DNA of 64,000 bases, from NCBI GenBank assembly GCA_945643635.1, contig CALZFC010000293.1, positions 62,001 through 126,000 on the forward strand, written 5' to 3'. The notes under the pieces are model-generated. The model worked only from the letters and a program-made list of their open reading frames with translations, did not search any database and had not been told where the DNA came from. Of the stretch, positions 34,603 through 46,701 are shown one piece after another (the first letter of the stretch is position 1; every line of letters begins with the position of its first letter). Source of the stretch: Allodiplogaster sudhausi. Its lineage: Eukaryota > Nematoda > Chromadorea > Rhabditida > Diplogasteridae. Both the position numbers and the translations under genes were made by a program.

Positions 34603-35257
34603 AGAGAGGGAGAGAGGGAGAGAGGGAGAGAGGGAGAGAGAGAGGGAGAGAGAGAGAGCGAAACAAAAGTGAGAGAGATCCAGACATGGACTGCGAGGGA
34701 GATAGAGATAAAAAATACGCCACAAGAAATATGAGAGATAAGAAAAAAAAGAAAAGTACAATATAAGGAACTGAGAACTGAAAATAAAGCAATAAGAACT
34801 GAAAATAAAGCAATGCGAGCGAACGAAGAAGAATGAGATGGCGCGCAAATGGTAAGCTTTTCTGATAACAGCATCGCAAAGGAATCTCAGCAGCTAGTTT
34901 GAGTGTGAGAGGGCGAAGATGGAGAGGCAAAGAGGAAGGTGGTGGGATGAGAGGGCCGAGGGGAAGGCGCGAGATGGCTTGTATAGAAAGAAGAGGGGAG
35001 CACGTGAGCAACGTGATATATGAAAGGTAAATCAGTGGGAGCTCTCTTCGAGGCACTCACAGTCTATGAGAACTTCTCACATGTTTAAGAACACAAGCGC
35101 TCGGAAACTCGACCTGTTTTTGACCTGGCCGCGGGAAAAGGGTTCAAAAAAGGGAAAGCCAAGAAGCTGATAGTCTCCGAAAGAACGCAACAAAACGGGG
35201 ACAACAAAGTGCTAGCTGATAGGTAGGAAAGATAGCGATTGAGATATTAGGGTGTAG

Positions 35258-35290
<33 letters not shown>

Positions 35291-35440
35291 AGAATATGAA
35301 AAACACTGCCAGAGAAAGGGAGAGAGAAAGAGACAGGGAGCTAGAGAAAGAGAGAAAGAGTGAGAGGAAGAGAGAGAAAGAGACAGGGAGCTAGAGAAAG
35401 AGAGAAAGAGTGAGAGGAAGAGAGAGAAAGAGGAAATGAA
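34015..35440. repeat. (GA)n-rich tract upstream of the minus-strand acetyltransferase
   Basis: GA-rich arrays at 34015-34102, 34305-34350, 34562-34662 and 35262-35440. The last includes a 50-bp unit (GACAGGGAGCTAGAGAAAG) repeated twice. All are purine-rich on the plus strand. Confidence 0.9.
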
Positions 35441-37531
35441 GAATACAGCAGATAAGCAGGAAAAGAGACTTAATCATGTCAAGGCAAATGATTAATTAGG
35501 AACAAAATTCAACAAATGAGAGGGAACACGAGACACCACTCAGGACGGCTGACAGTGCGGAGAATGGAACGAAGAGCGCTGTCTTTACTTCTCCATTGCA
35601 CTTCCTCTCGCGCACTCTCTCTCTCAATGCATCTCTCTCTTTCTTTCTCTAACTCTCTCTCTTGCACACTCTGTCTGTCTGCCTGTCTCTCTCTCACTTT
35701 CTCTCTCTCTCGTTCTGTCTCGCTCTCTCATTTCCAATTCACTCTCCTTTGTCATTCATCGCGATCTCCATAGTTCTCGCACATGCTGAAACAGCTGATG
35801 ATAGGGGTGGCAATGGGCACGTATGACACCCCCCCCCCCCCTCAGTTGTAGATCTAAGTGAATGCTGTTCAAAATGAGCTTTCATTTATCTCTCTCTCTC
35901 CGCTCCCTCCCTCTCTCTCTCCCTCTCTCTCTCTCTCGTTCTCTCTCTCTCACTCTCTCTCTCTCTTCGGCTGCTTGGTCAATGCAAAGGTAAACGAGGC
36001 AGTTCACAGCGTGGAAGTGAAGCTCCTTGAACTCTGCTAGACGCCTGCCCAGCATACGAGTCAATTTTTCTCGGTCTCTGTTCCACTCTGTCGCTCTCTT
36101 CCCTTCTCTGTCTCTCTCTTCTCTGTCTCTCTCTCTCTTGCTCTCTTTCTCTGTTGCTCTCTTCCTTCTCTCCCTTCCCATCTCTTATCTTTTGCTTTGC
36201 AATTTTTTCTCTGTCTCCTTACTTATCTCTCTCACTCTTGTCTTTTACTCTCTTCCCTCCTTCTCACTCTCTTTCTCTTTCTTTTACACTTTCTCTCTTT
36301 CTCTCTCTCACTCCCACACACGAATCTTAAATATTCTAGTCGAGTGTTCGTTCAATAGCTTTCAAGAAAGAATTAGGGGGCATGTTGATGTCCGTATTCA
36401 GTAAAAGGGATTTTGCATATCCTCTTCAGTCGAGACGAGAAAATTGAGAAAAAGGCATTCGTAGTAAGAAGCGATTCAGAAAGAAAGAAGCATATAGAAC
36501 GGGTCAGTTTTTACTCTCCAATCTGTAATATCGTTTTACTGAAATTGTTTCCAAAAATTATTTTAAAAAAATAAAATAAAATACTTATTTGTATGACAAG
36601 CTATTTAAGCAGTCGACTTTATTGGTTTATTTTTTTCACAACAGTGGCTTTACATTGATGAATACTTGTTCTTTGCTATGGCTAGTGAAACCTGGTTGTG
36701 CTTTCGGTCCCGGTTTACCCCGATATATCTGGATCCAATTCGTTTACTTCCCCTCCAACTCATACAATTGAAATGCACGGAGTTTCTAAAAACAAACTGT
36801 CATATCAATTTATCAGGCAATATTTACTTTCTATTGTTGTCCATAAACACGGAGAGATTACGAAGACGCACACTTCCAGATAATTATTTCCAATAACGAG
36901 AAGAAAGCAACCCCAAAGGATCACTTCTGTCAACATTCACAAATAATTTTAAATTACTTTTCCATACTTTTTAATTGGAAAATACGCTCGAGAAAGTAAG
37001 ACATGAGACAATTATATAAAAAAAAATGGAGAAAAGATAAATAATTTTCATGAAATTAATCGTTTAATTTAGTTAGCAATTGGCAAGCAATTCAACCGAT
37101 TGTTTGTTTGGAAATTAAAAAGAAGGAATGTACTTTTGCAAGGACAATTTAATTGCCATCAATCTATAGGGCAAGGATAGACAAATGTATTGTCTGAAAA
37201 AAAAAATGGAATAAAATTCTCATCATTCCGCCGGATCTTCGGAGACGCGTCTGGTTGGTTCTCATTCTTGTGCCTCTATCGTTGTCTATCTCTCATTTCT
37301 ATTGATCTCTCGTTCTCTTTATCGCTCTCATTTTTTTTCTCTCTCTCTCTCTCCATCTCTCTCTCTCTCTTCCAGGCATGCTCTCGCCTGTCCTCGTCTG
37401 CCCGCCTCCTTTCCTCCTCTCTCGCTCTTCCCTTCACTGCCCGTCTTCCTCTCTCCCTTTCCTCTCAATTTCTCTCTCTCAATTCCTGCTCCCTTCCACT
37501 CCGCACCGCCACGAACAACAACAACAGCCTC
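34540..37531. other. Divergent intergenic region between two acetyltransferase genes
   Basis: Nearly 3 kb between the start codons of the two divergent genes. It is dominated by GA arrays up to 35.44 kb and CT arrays from 35.58 kb. A unique patch at 35968-36060 is open on the minus strand (MLGRRLAEFKELHFHAVNCL) and might be an exon, but no partner was found. 36400-37190 is AT-rich with nothing recognised. Both promoters should lie here. Confidence 0.5.
35596..37480. repeat. (CT)n-rich tracts, opposite polarity
   Basis: Pyrimidine-rich arrays on the plus strand at about 35600-35735, 35888-35966, 36080-36320 and 37275-37480, plus smaller ones within the plus-strand gene at 38265-38330 and 38840-38880. 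Polarity is opposite to that left of 35.5 kb. Confidence 0.9.
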
Positions 37532-39334
37532 ATGCAGAATCCCGTCGTCGCTTTCTCAGTCAGAAGGTAAGAATTCGTCAATTAGAACCTAATTACAACT
37601 AATTTTAAACTTATTTTTTTGAAGTACTTTTCAGCGATGATTTCTCACTTTTCGAAAAATTGGCCAATATTTTGTGCGATTCAGCTCATATGAGTCAACT
37701 TTGAAAGAGCATCTTTTGATTTGTTCTCCGTTCTCCTGACCATCTAAAGATTTTTTTCAAAGAACAAAGTTTCCTTTCTTCCTTTGTCGTAAAAGTGTGG
37801 TTCAACGGCACACATTTTTGATGTCATTGCCACTATTCAACAATTCAGAAGAAAATTTCAGAGTTTAGCAGTTATACGGCGTATTCGTGAAGATATTCCT
37901 ACTGTCGAGCTGAGGTGGGGGGGGGGATTGAACTGGAGACTGTCGGGACGAATGTGCTAACTGACAACGCGGCTAACCTACTTCCCAGGTGCAGTGGCAG
38001 CAGCAGTCAGTCCCTCGACTCCTTCACTCTTCGGCCGGCTCGCGAGTCGGACATCGATGACATTGTGCGCTTCCTGCTGAAGGATTTTGTGGTGAGTTTT
38101 TCTTTATATTTTTATTTAGTGTCTTTTTGAAACTTTTTTACGGCTTTCATATTGGCGAAGAAAAGTATATAATTTCAGAAGCGTGACGCACTTTGCACCT
38201 CTTCCGGACTCGAAGATGCAGAGGCCGAGCCGCTTTATCGAAGTTATTTTCTCTGATTATCTTATCTCCCTCTCTCTCTCTAGTTCTTTCTCTCTCTCTT
38301 TCTTTCTCTCGTTCCTTCTCTCTCAGGCAATCTCTGAATCTCACTCTTCTCTTCATTCATACTTTATCTACCATCTTCCCTTTCCAGTGATCACTCGCAG
38401 CTACTTTCCAAATGGTAGTTCCTACGTGATGTTCTCGGAGAGGTTTGCAACTAAATAAGAAATAGTAATTTGCACAAGATGTAAATACATAAGTATATGT
38501 ATATAAATAATTAATTTTTTTCAATTACAATTTGAATTACAGAACACTTACGATAATTAAAATATTAAAAAAAAATTGAAACCCTTCTGTAGCAACGAGC
38601 TGGTCGGCGTGCGTCTTGGTGAAGTGATTCACCGCCCGGGATCGGGCGAGTTCACGAAGAAAGAGAAGAAGGAGGAGGAAGGAAACGCAGTGAAAATGTC
38701 GGCCAAGTGCCAGTACATCGAAAAGCTGCTCGAGACCATCAAAGAGGATGTCAGAATGGCAACCAACTTTCTTCCTGTTGATTTATTTCTAAACCGTCGT
38801 TCTCTAATCTTGGTCCTTTTCGTATCGCATCACTTTCTAATTCTCTGTCTCTCACTATCTTTGTCTTTCTCTCTCTGACTTTCCCCCTCTTTGCGTCTCC
38901 TATATTTCTTCGATCTTTTTGAGATGTGGCAGCGAATTCCCGCACACATCCACACTCTTCTCTACTTGTCTATCTCATCGGTATGTTTCATTTTATCCAA
39001 CGATAAGAATTTTTATGTGCATGGCAGTTTTGCTTCTAATAAAATAAGCATATTTCTATACCCATTCCCTATGGTCAAAAATATTTCAATTTTAAATTGT
39101 AATAAATAAATACATTGATAAATAAAAAATAAAACCCAGAAATATAAACTTTTTTCCCAGATCTCGTCCCGGTACAGCGGCCACGGCCTCGGTGGCCGTC
39201 TCTATGCCGGAAACATTCCCGACGGCGTCCAGGGCGTGCTCTCCGATAAGACAAATCTCGCATCGCAGACGGTCAGAAGGGGGCGCGGCTTGAGAGGGAA
39301 AAAGTTGGCGGGACTCTTCAACGAGCCTCTCCAG
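37532..39334 (+). CDS. GNAT acetyltransferase paralogue lacking its last exon, fused to GH5
   Basis: Exons 37532-37566, 37989-38091, 38179-38242, 38388-38442, 38593-38749, 38924-38980 and 39161-39271 join in phase. The second to seventh match exons 1-6 of the minus-strand gene; its exons 2, 3, 5 and 6 (64, 55, 57 and 111 bp) have identical lengths here. Key segments are SFTLRPARESDIDDIVRF, LVGVRLGEV and the acetyl-CoA loop RYSGHGLGGRL. The expected last exon (LFHRLGY-type) is missing. Instead, at 39313/39314 the sequence switches to the 3' end of GH5 exon 1. Reading through from 39272 to 39334 is open and in frame (…AGLFNEPLQ), and splicing from the donor at 39272 to the GH5 acceptor at 39381 is also phase-compatible. 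The protein would lack the C-terminal part of the GNAT fold and is probably inactive as an acetyltransferase. The extra 5' exon (MQNPVVAFSVRR) is inferred from a good donor and phase. Confidence 0.75.
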
Positions 39335-39942
39335 GTATGTATTTGATTCGGTCTCTTCGCGACTACAGCAAACACTTTAGGTGGACTGGAACAGCGTTCT
39401 GAAGCCCTACCACACCGACGTGCTGAAGGCGATTCGCGCCATCGACCCTGACAACGTGGCCCTGCTGGGTACTCCATCATATTCAGGAGCCACGGGCATC
39501 ATCGACGCCAGCAACTCACCTCTGTGGGGTAAGCAAGACGCACGCTACACCCACGTTATGTTGTTATTTAGGCCAGAAGAACATCATGTACGTGCAGCAC
39601 TTCTACTCGGGTTCGCACCGCGACAACGAGCGAAATGCTTACTCGAGGGCCGCTGCAAAAATCCCCGTGTTCATTTCGGAGTACGGCGTCTCCGAGGCTG
39701 ACGGGGGATCCAACGGACAGATCTACACGGACGAGGCGAACAAATGGTTCTCACTGCTGGACCGAAACAAGGCTTCCTATCTGGCGTGGTCGATCTGCGA
39801 CAAAAACGAAGCCGCATCGGCGCTCAAGCCTGGCACCCAGCCCAACCAGGTGGGCAACGACTGGCAGTTGTCGAAGGCCGGTGTCTTCCTGAAGAATAAG
39901 ATCAAGTCGAAGAAGCTGTTCTCGTGCAACGCCAGGGGTTAA
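39314..39942 (+). pseudogene. GH5 cellulase 3' fragment at array edge (unit 0)
   Basis: It starts seven codons before the end of GH5 exon 1 (LFNEPLQ, keeping the acid/base Glu), then the intact exons 39381-39528 and 39572-39942. The signal peptide and the first ~150 residues of the barrel are missing, so no enzyme is expected. It carries private differences from all other units: AAA instead of AAG in AAKIPVF, and in its downstream spacer CCCGCTTTC, CAGTGTGCT and TTTAAATGC. This fits an edge unit escaping homogenisation. Confidence 0.85.
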
Positions 39943-41116
39943 ACGGGGATTTACGCAACGACCCGTTCGACAAAGAGAGACCTCGATCGTCTCTTCTTCT
40001 CTGCAACTCTAAACCCGATTAACATTGCTGTGATTAGGTGTTGCTGATAAATGCTATTCGATTAATTGCATTGTGTGTATAAGAAGACAACAGAAGAACG
40101 CGGGCACATATTCTAGCGTTGGTTTGAAAGAATCTCTTATTCCAATTTATCCCTCTCATGGAGGAGGACCAGATATGACTCCCGCTTTCGGGCCCGATTC
40201 TTACCGCTCTCCTCAGTGTGCTCGCCCACCCTTTCTCCCGAAACACCCATATTGCTCTCTCTTCTCCCTCCGCCTATCCGATACCCCTCATCCCTTTCAC
40301 CTCTGTCGGTCTTCACGAGAAGGCACAGCAAGAGATCCCGTTACAACACAGGGTCCTTTGCACCCGTTGATGCCTCGCAGATGATCACAACGATGCCCTC
40401 TGCACCCTCCGAATCTTTTGAATATGCAAAATTAAGTCCACTCTTTACAATGAAATAAAGGAGAGAAGACACATATGGAGAGAGTAAAAGTGAAAGCTAG
40501 CACTAACTTAGAAAATGTTGAAGGCACATATGTATGACGCGATTTGCGAGAGAATCAAATAGAATTAAACTGCCAAGGGACCAGGCCAATATCGACCAGT
40601 TTGGATTTTTCAAAAGTTCCCTTTAAATGCTTTCTCATATCAGGAATCAATTGAACGTGGTCTATGTATTCTCGGGCACGTTGTGCTTTGGCGCTTTGTG
40701 CACACCAAATCTAGAAACTGCACTGATCAGATCCTGCGCAAACAAAGCACCATGAATGCTCAAGTACCAAAATTGCCAAACATTAGCTCATCGAAATTAG
40801 ATCATATTGCAAAGGAAGCAGAAGGCGTAAACTGTTTCATGACTTTCCCGCTAGGGTCTAAAACGAGAATGGAAACTGAAGGCGGAAGTCAACGCACGTG
40901 ATGCGCTTACGCCTCGTTAGACTGCTTGTGTCATGTTCTATGAACAGTGTCATTTTTACGTTTTCGATTCAACATCGTTTTTCCTAAGCATGGAGTACCT
41001 CCGATAACCTCAGCTGTCCAAATAATCCCGATTGAGGCCAGGAAAGACGCGATTGAAGGGAGAGTGCACTACTTAAGCGGACCTGCAGTCGGCAAACGCC
41101 AGTTCAGCGCGGCAGC

Positions 41117-42195
41117 ATGCAACACGCACTCTTCTTCTGTCTAGCAGTCGTTTTGCTGGGTGCTTCTGCGCTCAGGCCGAAGAACTCGCCCTACGGACAG
41201 CTCTCCGTGAAAGGCACGAAGCTGGTGGGCGCCAATGGCCAACCCGTACAACTCGTCGGAATGTCGCTGTTCTGGTCTCAGTGGATGGGACAGTACTTCA
41301 ACAGGGACACCGTCAACGCACTCGCCTGTCAGTGGGGCGCGAACGTGGTGCGTGTCGTGATGGGCGTCGACCAGGGCGGCTACCTCAGCAACAAGCAGAG
41401 CGAGCTTGCGAAGGTGCGCACCGTCGTGGACGCGGCCATCGAGCGCGGTATGTACGTCATCATCGACTGGCACGACCACGAGGCACACAACCACAAGTAC
41501 CAGGCGATTGACTTCTTCAAGCAAATGGCCCAAACCTATGGCAAGTACCCGCACGTGCTCTACGAGCTCTTCAACGAGCCTCTCCAGGTATGTATTTGAT
41601 TCGGTCTCTTCGCGACTACAGCAAACACTTTAGGTGGACTGGAACAGCGTTCTGAAGCCCTACCACACCGACGTGCTGAAGGCGATTCGCGCCATCGACC
41701 CTGACAACGTGGCCCTGCTGGGTACTCCATCATATTCAGGAGCCACGGGCATCATCGACGCCAGCAACTCACCTCTGTGGGGTAAGCAAGACGCATGCTA
41801 CACCCACGTTATGTTGTTATTTAGGCCAGAAGAACATCATGTACGTGCAGCACTTCTACTCGGGTTCGCACCGCGACAACGAGCGAAATGCTTACTCGAG
41901 GGCCGCTGCAAAGATCCCCGTGTTCATTTCGGAGTACGGCGTCTCCGAGGCTGACGGGGGATCCAACGGACAGATCTACACGGACGAGGCGAACAAATGG
42001 CTCTCACTGCTGGACCGAAACAAGGCTTCCTATCTGGCGTGGTCGATCTGCGACAAAAACGAAGCCGCATCGGCGCTCAAGCCTGGCACCCAGCCCAACC
42101 AGGTGGGCAACGACTGGCAGTTGTCGAAGGCCGGTGTCTTCCTGAAGAATAAGATCAAGTCGAAGAAGCTGTTCTCGTGCAACGCCAGGGGTTAA
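41117..42195 (+). CDS. GH5 endo-beta-1,4-glucanase, unit 1
   Basis: Three exons (41117-41587, 41634-41781, 41825-42195) with 46- and 43-bp introns give 329 residues. Residues 1-18 are a signal peptide (MQHALFFCLAVVLLGASA), so the enzyme is secreted. The rest is a single GH5 barrel: GMSLFWSQW near residue 49, ANVVRVVMG, VIIDWHDH, LFNEP with the acid/base Glu154, HFYSGSH, ISEYG with the nucleophile Glu243, and LAWSICDK...ALKPG. The last block is typical of bacterial-like subfamily GH5_2 cellulases, consistent with an ancient bacterial origin followed by intron gain. No carbohydrate-binding module is present. Predicted reaction: internal hydrolysis of beta-1,4-glucan. Private changes: Ser in PKNSPYG where others have Pro, Leu in NKWLSLL where others have Phe, and CATGCT in intron 2. 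Confidence 0.95.
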
Positions 42196-43369
42196 ACGGG
42201 GATTTACGCAACGACCCGTTTGACAAAGAGAGACCTCGATCGTCTCTTCTTCTCTGCAACTCTAAACCCGATTAACATTGCTGTGATTAGGTGTTGCTGA
42301 TAAATGCTATTCGATTAATTGCATTGTGTGTATAAGAAGACAACAGAAGAACGCGGGCACATATTCTAGCGTTGGTTTGAAAGAATCTCTTATTCCAATT
42401 TATCCCTCTCATGGAGGAGGACCAGATATGACTCTCGCTTTCGGGCCCGATTCTTACCGCTCTCCTCAGGGTGCTCGCCCACCCTTTCTCCCGAAACACC
42501 CATATTGCTCTCTCTTCTCCCTCCGCCTATCCGATACCCCTCATCCCTTTCACCTCTGTCGGTCTTCACGAGAAGGCACAGCAAGAGATCCCGTTACAAC
42601 ACAGGGTCCTTTGCACCCGTTGATGCCTCGCAGATGATCACAACGATGCCCTCTGCACCCTCCGAATCTTTTGAATATGCAAAATTAAGTCCACTCTTTA
42701 CAATGAAATAAAGGAGAGAAGACACATATGGAGAGAGTAAAAGTGAAAGCTAGCACTAACTTAGAAAATGTTGAAGGCACATATGTATGACGCGATTTGC
42801 GAGAGAATCAAATAGAATTAAACTGCCAAGGGACCAGGCCAATATCGACCAGTTTGGATTTTTCAAAAGTTCCCTTTAAGTGCTTTCTCATATCAGGAAT
42901 CAATTGAACGTGGTCTATGTATTCTCGGGCACGTTGTGCTTTGGCGCTTTGTGCACACCAAATCTAGAAACTGCACTGATCAGATCCTGCGCAAACAAAG
43001 CACCATGAATGCTCATGTACCAAAATTGCCAAACATTAGCTCATCGAAATTAGATCATATTGCAAAGGAAGCAGAAGGCGTAAACTGTTTCATGACTTTC
43101 CCGCTAGGGTCTAAAACGAGAATGGAAACTGAAGGCGGAAGTCAACGCACGTGATGCGCTTACGCCTCGTTAGACTGCTTGTGTCATGTTCTATGAACAG
43201 TGTCATTTTTACGTTTTCGACTCAACATCGTTTTTCCTAAGCATGGAGTACCTCCGATAACCTCAGCTGTCCAAATAATCCCGATTGAGGCCAGGAAAGA
43301 CGCGATTGAAGGGAGAGTGCACTACTTAAGCGGACCTGCAGTCGGCAAACGCCAGTTCAGCGCGGCAGC
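42196..43369 (+). promoter_or_regulatory. Spacer of the cellulase unit (representative): 3' end and promoter
   Basis: A polyadenylation-like AATAAA occurs at 42707-42712, ~510 bp after the stop; a nearer site was not evident. A CT-rich patch lies at 42505-42540. The 19-bp motif ATGACGCGATTTGCGAGAG (about 42787-42805) matches the termini of the foldback elements at 25604 and 29528. The ~150 bp before the next ATG (to 43369), ending CAGTTCAGCGCGGCAGC, should hold the core promoter; no canonical TATA box is seen. Short open frames of 65-103 codons in the spacer are not supported as genes. The same spacer follows every unit. Confidence 0.5.
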
Positions 43370-44448
43370 ATGCAACACGCACTCTTCTTCTGTCTAGCAG
43401 TCGTTTTGCTGGGTGCTTCTGCGCTCAGGCCGAAGAACCCGCCCTACGGACAGCTCTCCGTGAAAGGCACGAAGCTGGTGGGCGCCAATGGCCAACCCGT
43501 ACAACTCGTCGGAATGTCGCTGTTCTGGTCTCAGTGGATGGGACAGTACTTCAACAGGGACACCGTCAACGCACTCGCCTGTCAGTGGGGCGCGAACGTG
43601 GTGCGTGTCGTGATGGGCGTCGACCAGGGCGGCTACCTCAGCAACAAGCAGAGCGAGCTTGCGAAGGTGCGCACCGTCGTGGACGCGGCCATCGAGCGCG
43701 GTATGTACGTCATCATCGACTGGCACGACCACGAGGCACACAACCACAAGTACCAGGCGATTGACTTCTTCAAGCAAATGGCCCAAACATATGGCAAGTA
43801 CCCGCACGTGCTCTACGAGCTCTTCAACGAGCCTCTCCAGGTATGTATTTGATTCGGTCTCTTCGCGACTACAGCAAACACTTTAGGTGGACTGGAACAG
43901 CGTTCTGAAGCCCTACCACACCGACGTGCTGAAGGCGATTCGCGCCATCGACCCTGACAACGTGGCCCTGCTGGGTACTCCATCATATTCAGGAGCCACG
44001 GGCATCATCGACGCCAGCAACTCACCTCTGTGGGGTAAGCAAGACGCACGCTACACCCACGTTATGTTGTTATTTAGGCCAGAAGAACATCATGTACGTG
44101 CAGCACTTCTACTCGGGTTCGCACCGCGACAACGAGCGAAATGCTTACTCGAGGGCCGCTGCAAAGATCCCCGTGTTCATTTCGGAGTACGGCGTCTCCG
44201 AGGCTGACGGGGGATCCAACGGACAGATCTACACGGACGAGGCGAACAAATGGTTCTCACTGCTGGACCGAAACAAGGCTTCCTATCTGGCGTGGTCGAT
44301 CTGCGACAAAAACGAAGCCGCATCGGCGCTCAAGCCTGGCACCCAGCCCAACCAGGTGGGCAACGACTGGCAGTTGTCGAAGGCCGGTGTCTTCCTGAAG
44401 AATAAGATCAAGTCGAAGAAGCTGTTCTCGTGCAACGCCAGGGGTTAA
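43370..44448 (+). CDS. GH5 endoglucanase, unit 2
   Basis: Exons 43370-43840, 43887-44034 and 44078-44448; 329 residues, same domain layout and both catalytic Glu as unit 1. It carries ACA in the QTY codon shared with units 3 and 4, and CGTTTGAC just after the stop shared with units 1 and 3. Confidence 0.95.
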
Positions 44449-45622
44449 ACGGGGATTTACGCAACGACCCGTTTGACAAAGAGAGACCTCGATCGTCTCT
44501 TCTTCTCTGCAACTCTAAACCCGATTAACATTGCTGTGATTAGGTGTTGCTGATAAATGCTATTCGATTAATTGCATTGTGTGTATAAGAAGACAACAGA
44601 AGAACGCGGGCACATATTCTAGCGTTGGTTTGAAAGAATCTCTTATTCCAATTTATCCCTCTCATGGAGGAGGACCAGATATGACTCTCGCTTTCGGGCC
44701 CGATTCTTACCGCTCTCCTCAGGGTGCTCGCCCACCCTTTCTCCCGAAACACCCATATTGCTCTCTCTTCTCCCTCCGCCTATCCGATACCCCTCATCCC
44801 TTTCACCTCTGTCGGTCTTCACGAGAAGGCACAGCAAGAGATCCCGTTACAACACAGGGTCCTTTGCACCCGTTGATGCCTCGCAGATGATCACAACGAT
44901 GCCCTCTGCACCCTCCGAATCTTTTGAATATGCAAAATTAAGTCCACTCTTTACAATGAAATAAAGGAGAGAAGACACATATGGAGAGAGTAAAAGTGAA
45001 AGCTAGCACTAACTTAGAAAATGTTGAAGGCACATATGTATGACGCGATTTGCGAGAGAATCAAATAGAATTAAACTGCCAAGGGACCAGGCCAATATCG
45101 ACCAGTTTGGATTTTTCAAAAGTTCCCTTTAAGTGCTTTCTCATATCAGGAATCAATTGAACGTGGTCTATGTATTCTCGGGCACGTTGTGCTTTGGCGC
45201 TTTGTGCACACCAAATCTAGAAACTGCACTGATCAGATCCTGCGCAAACAAAGCACCATGAATGCTCATGTACCAAAATTGCCAAACATTAGCTCATCGA
45301 AATTAGATCATATTGCAAAGGAAGCAGAAGGCGTAAACTGTTTCATGACTTTCCCGCTAGGGTCTAAAACGAGAATGGAAACTGAAGGCGGAAGTCAACG
45401 CACGTGATGCGCTTACGCCTCGTTAGACTGCTTGTGTCATGTTCTATGAACAGTGTCATTTTTACGTTTTCGACTCAACATCGTTTTTCCTAAGCATGGA
45501 GTACCTCCGATAACCTCAGCTGTCCAAATAATCCCGATTGAGGCCAGGAAAGACGCGATTGAAGGGAGAGTGCACTACTTAAGCGGACCTGCAGTCGGCA
45601 AACGCCAGTTCAGCGCGGCAGC

Positions 45623-46701
45623 ATGCAACACGCACTCTTCTTCTGTCTAGCAGTCGTTTTGCTGGGTGCTTCTGCGCTCAGGCCGAAGAACCCGCCCTAC
45701 GGACAGCTCTCCGTGAAAGGCACGAAGCTGGTGGGCGCCAATGGCCAACCCGTACAACTCGTCGGAATGTCGCTGTTCTGGTCTCAGTGGATGGGACAGT
45801 ACTTCAACAGGGACACCGTCAACGCACTCGCCTGTCAGTGGGGCGCGAACGTGGTGCGTGTCGTGATGGGCGTCGACCAGGGCGGCTACCTCAGCAACAA
45901 GCAGAGCGAGCTTGCGAAGGTGCGCACCGTCGTGGACGCGGCCATCGAGCGCGGTATGTACGTCATCATCGACTGGCACGACCACGAGGCACACAACCAC
46001 AAGTACCAGGCGATTGACTTCTTCAAGCAAATGGCCCAAACATATGGCAAGTACCCGCACGTGCTCTACGAGCTCTTCAACGAGCCTCTCCAGGTATGTA
46101 TTTGATTCGGTCTCTTCGCGACTACAGCAAACACTTTAGGTGGACTGGAACAGCGTTCTGAAGCCCTACCACACCGACGTGCTGAAGGCGATTCGCGCCA
46201 TCGACCCTGACAACGTGGCCCTGCTGGGTACTCCATCATATTCAGGAGCCACGGGCATCATCGACGCCAGCAACTCACCTCTGTGGGGTAAGCAAGACGC
46301 ACGCTACACCCACGTTATGTTGTTATTTAGGCCAGAAGAACATCATGTACGTGCAGCACTTCTACTCGGGTTCGCACCGCGACAACGAGCGAAATGCTTA
46401 CTCGAGGGCCGCTGCAAAGATCCCCGTGTTCATTTCGGAGTACGGCGTCTCCGAGGCTGACGGGGGATCCAACGGACAGATCTACACGGACGAGGCGAAC
46501 AAATGGTTCTCACTGCTGGACCGAAACAAGGCTTCCTATCTGGCGTGGTCGATCTGCGACAAAAACGAAGCCGCATCGGCGCTCAAGCCTGGCACCCAGC
46601 CCAACCAGGTGGGCAACGACTGGCAGTTGTCGAAGGCCGGTGTCTTCCTGAAGAATAAGATCAAGTCGAAGAAGCTGTTCTCGTGCAACGCCAGGGGTTA
46701 A
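45623..46701 (+). CDS. GH5 endoglucanase, unit 3
   Basis: Exons 45623-46093, 46140-46287 and 46331-46701; 329 residues, intact. At the sites compared it has the same variants as unit 2 (ACA in QTY, CGTTTGAC after the stop). Confidence 0.95.

Noticed and set aside
41141..41554. 137-codon antisense open frame in GH5 exon 1, repeated in every unit
   Set aside because: Mirror of the GC-rich coding strand; conserved only because the units are near-identical. No start context, splice sites or domain.
42326..43154. Open frames of 65-103 codons in the cellulase spacers
   Set aside because: No signal peptide, domain or synonymous-change pattern; repetition across units reflects recent duplication rather than selection.
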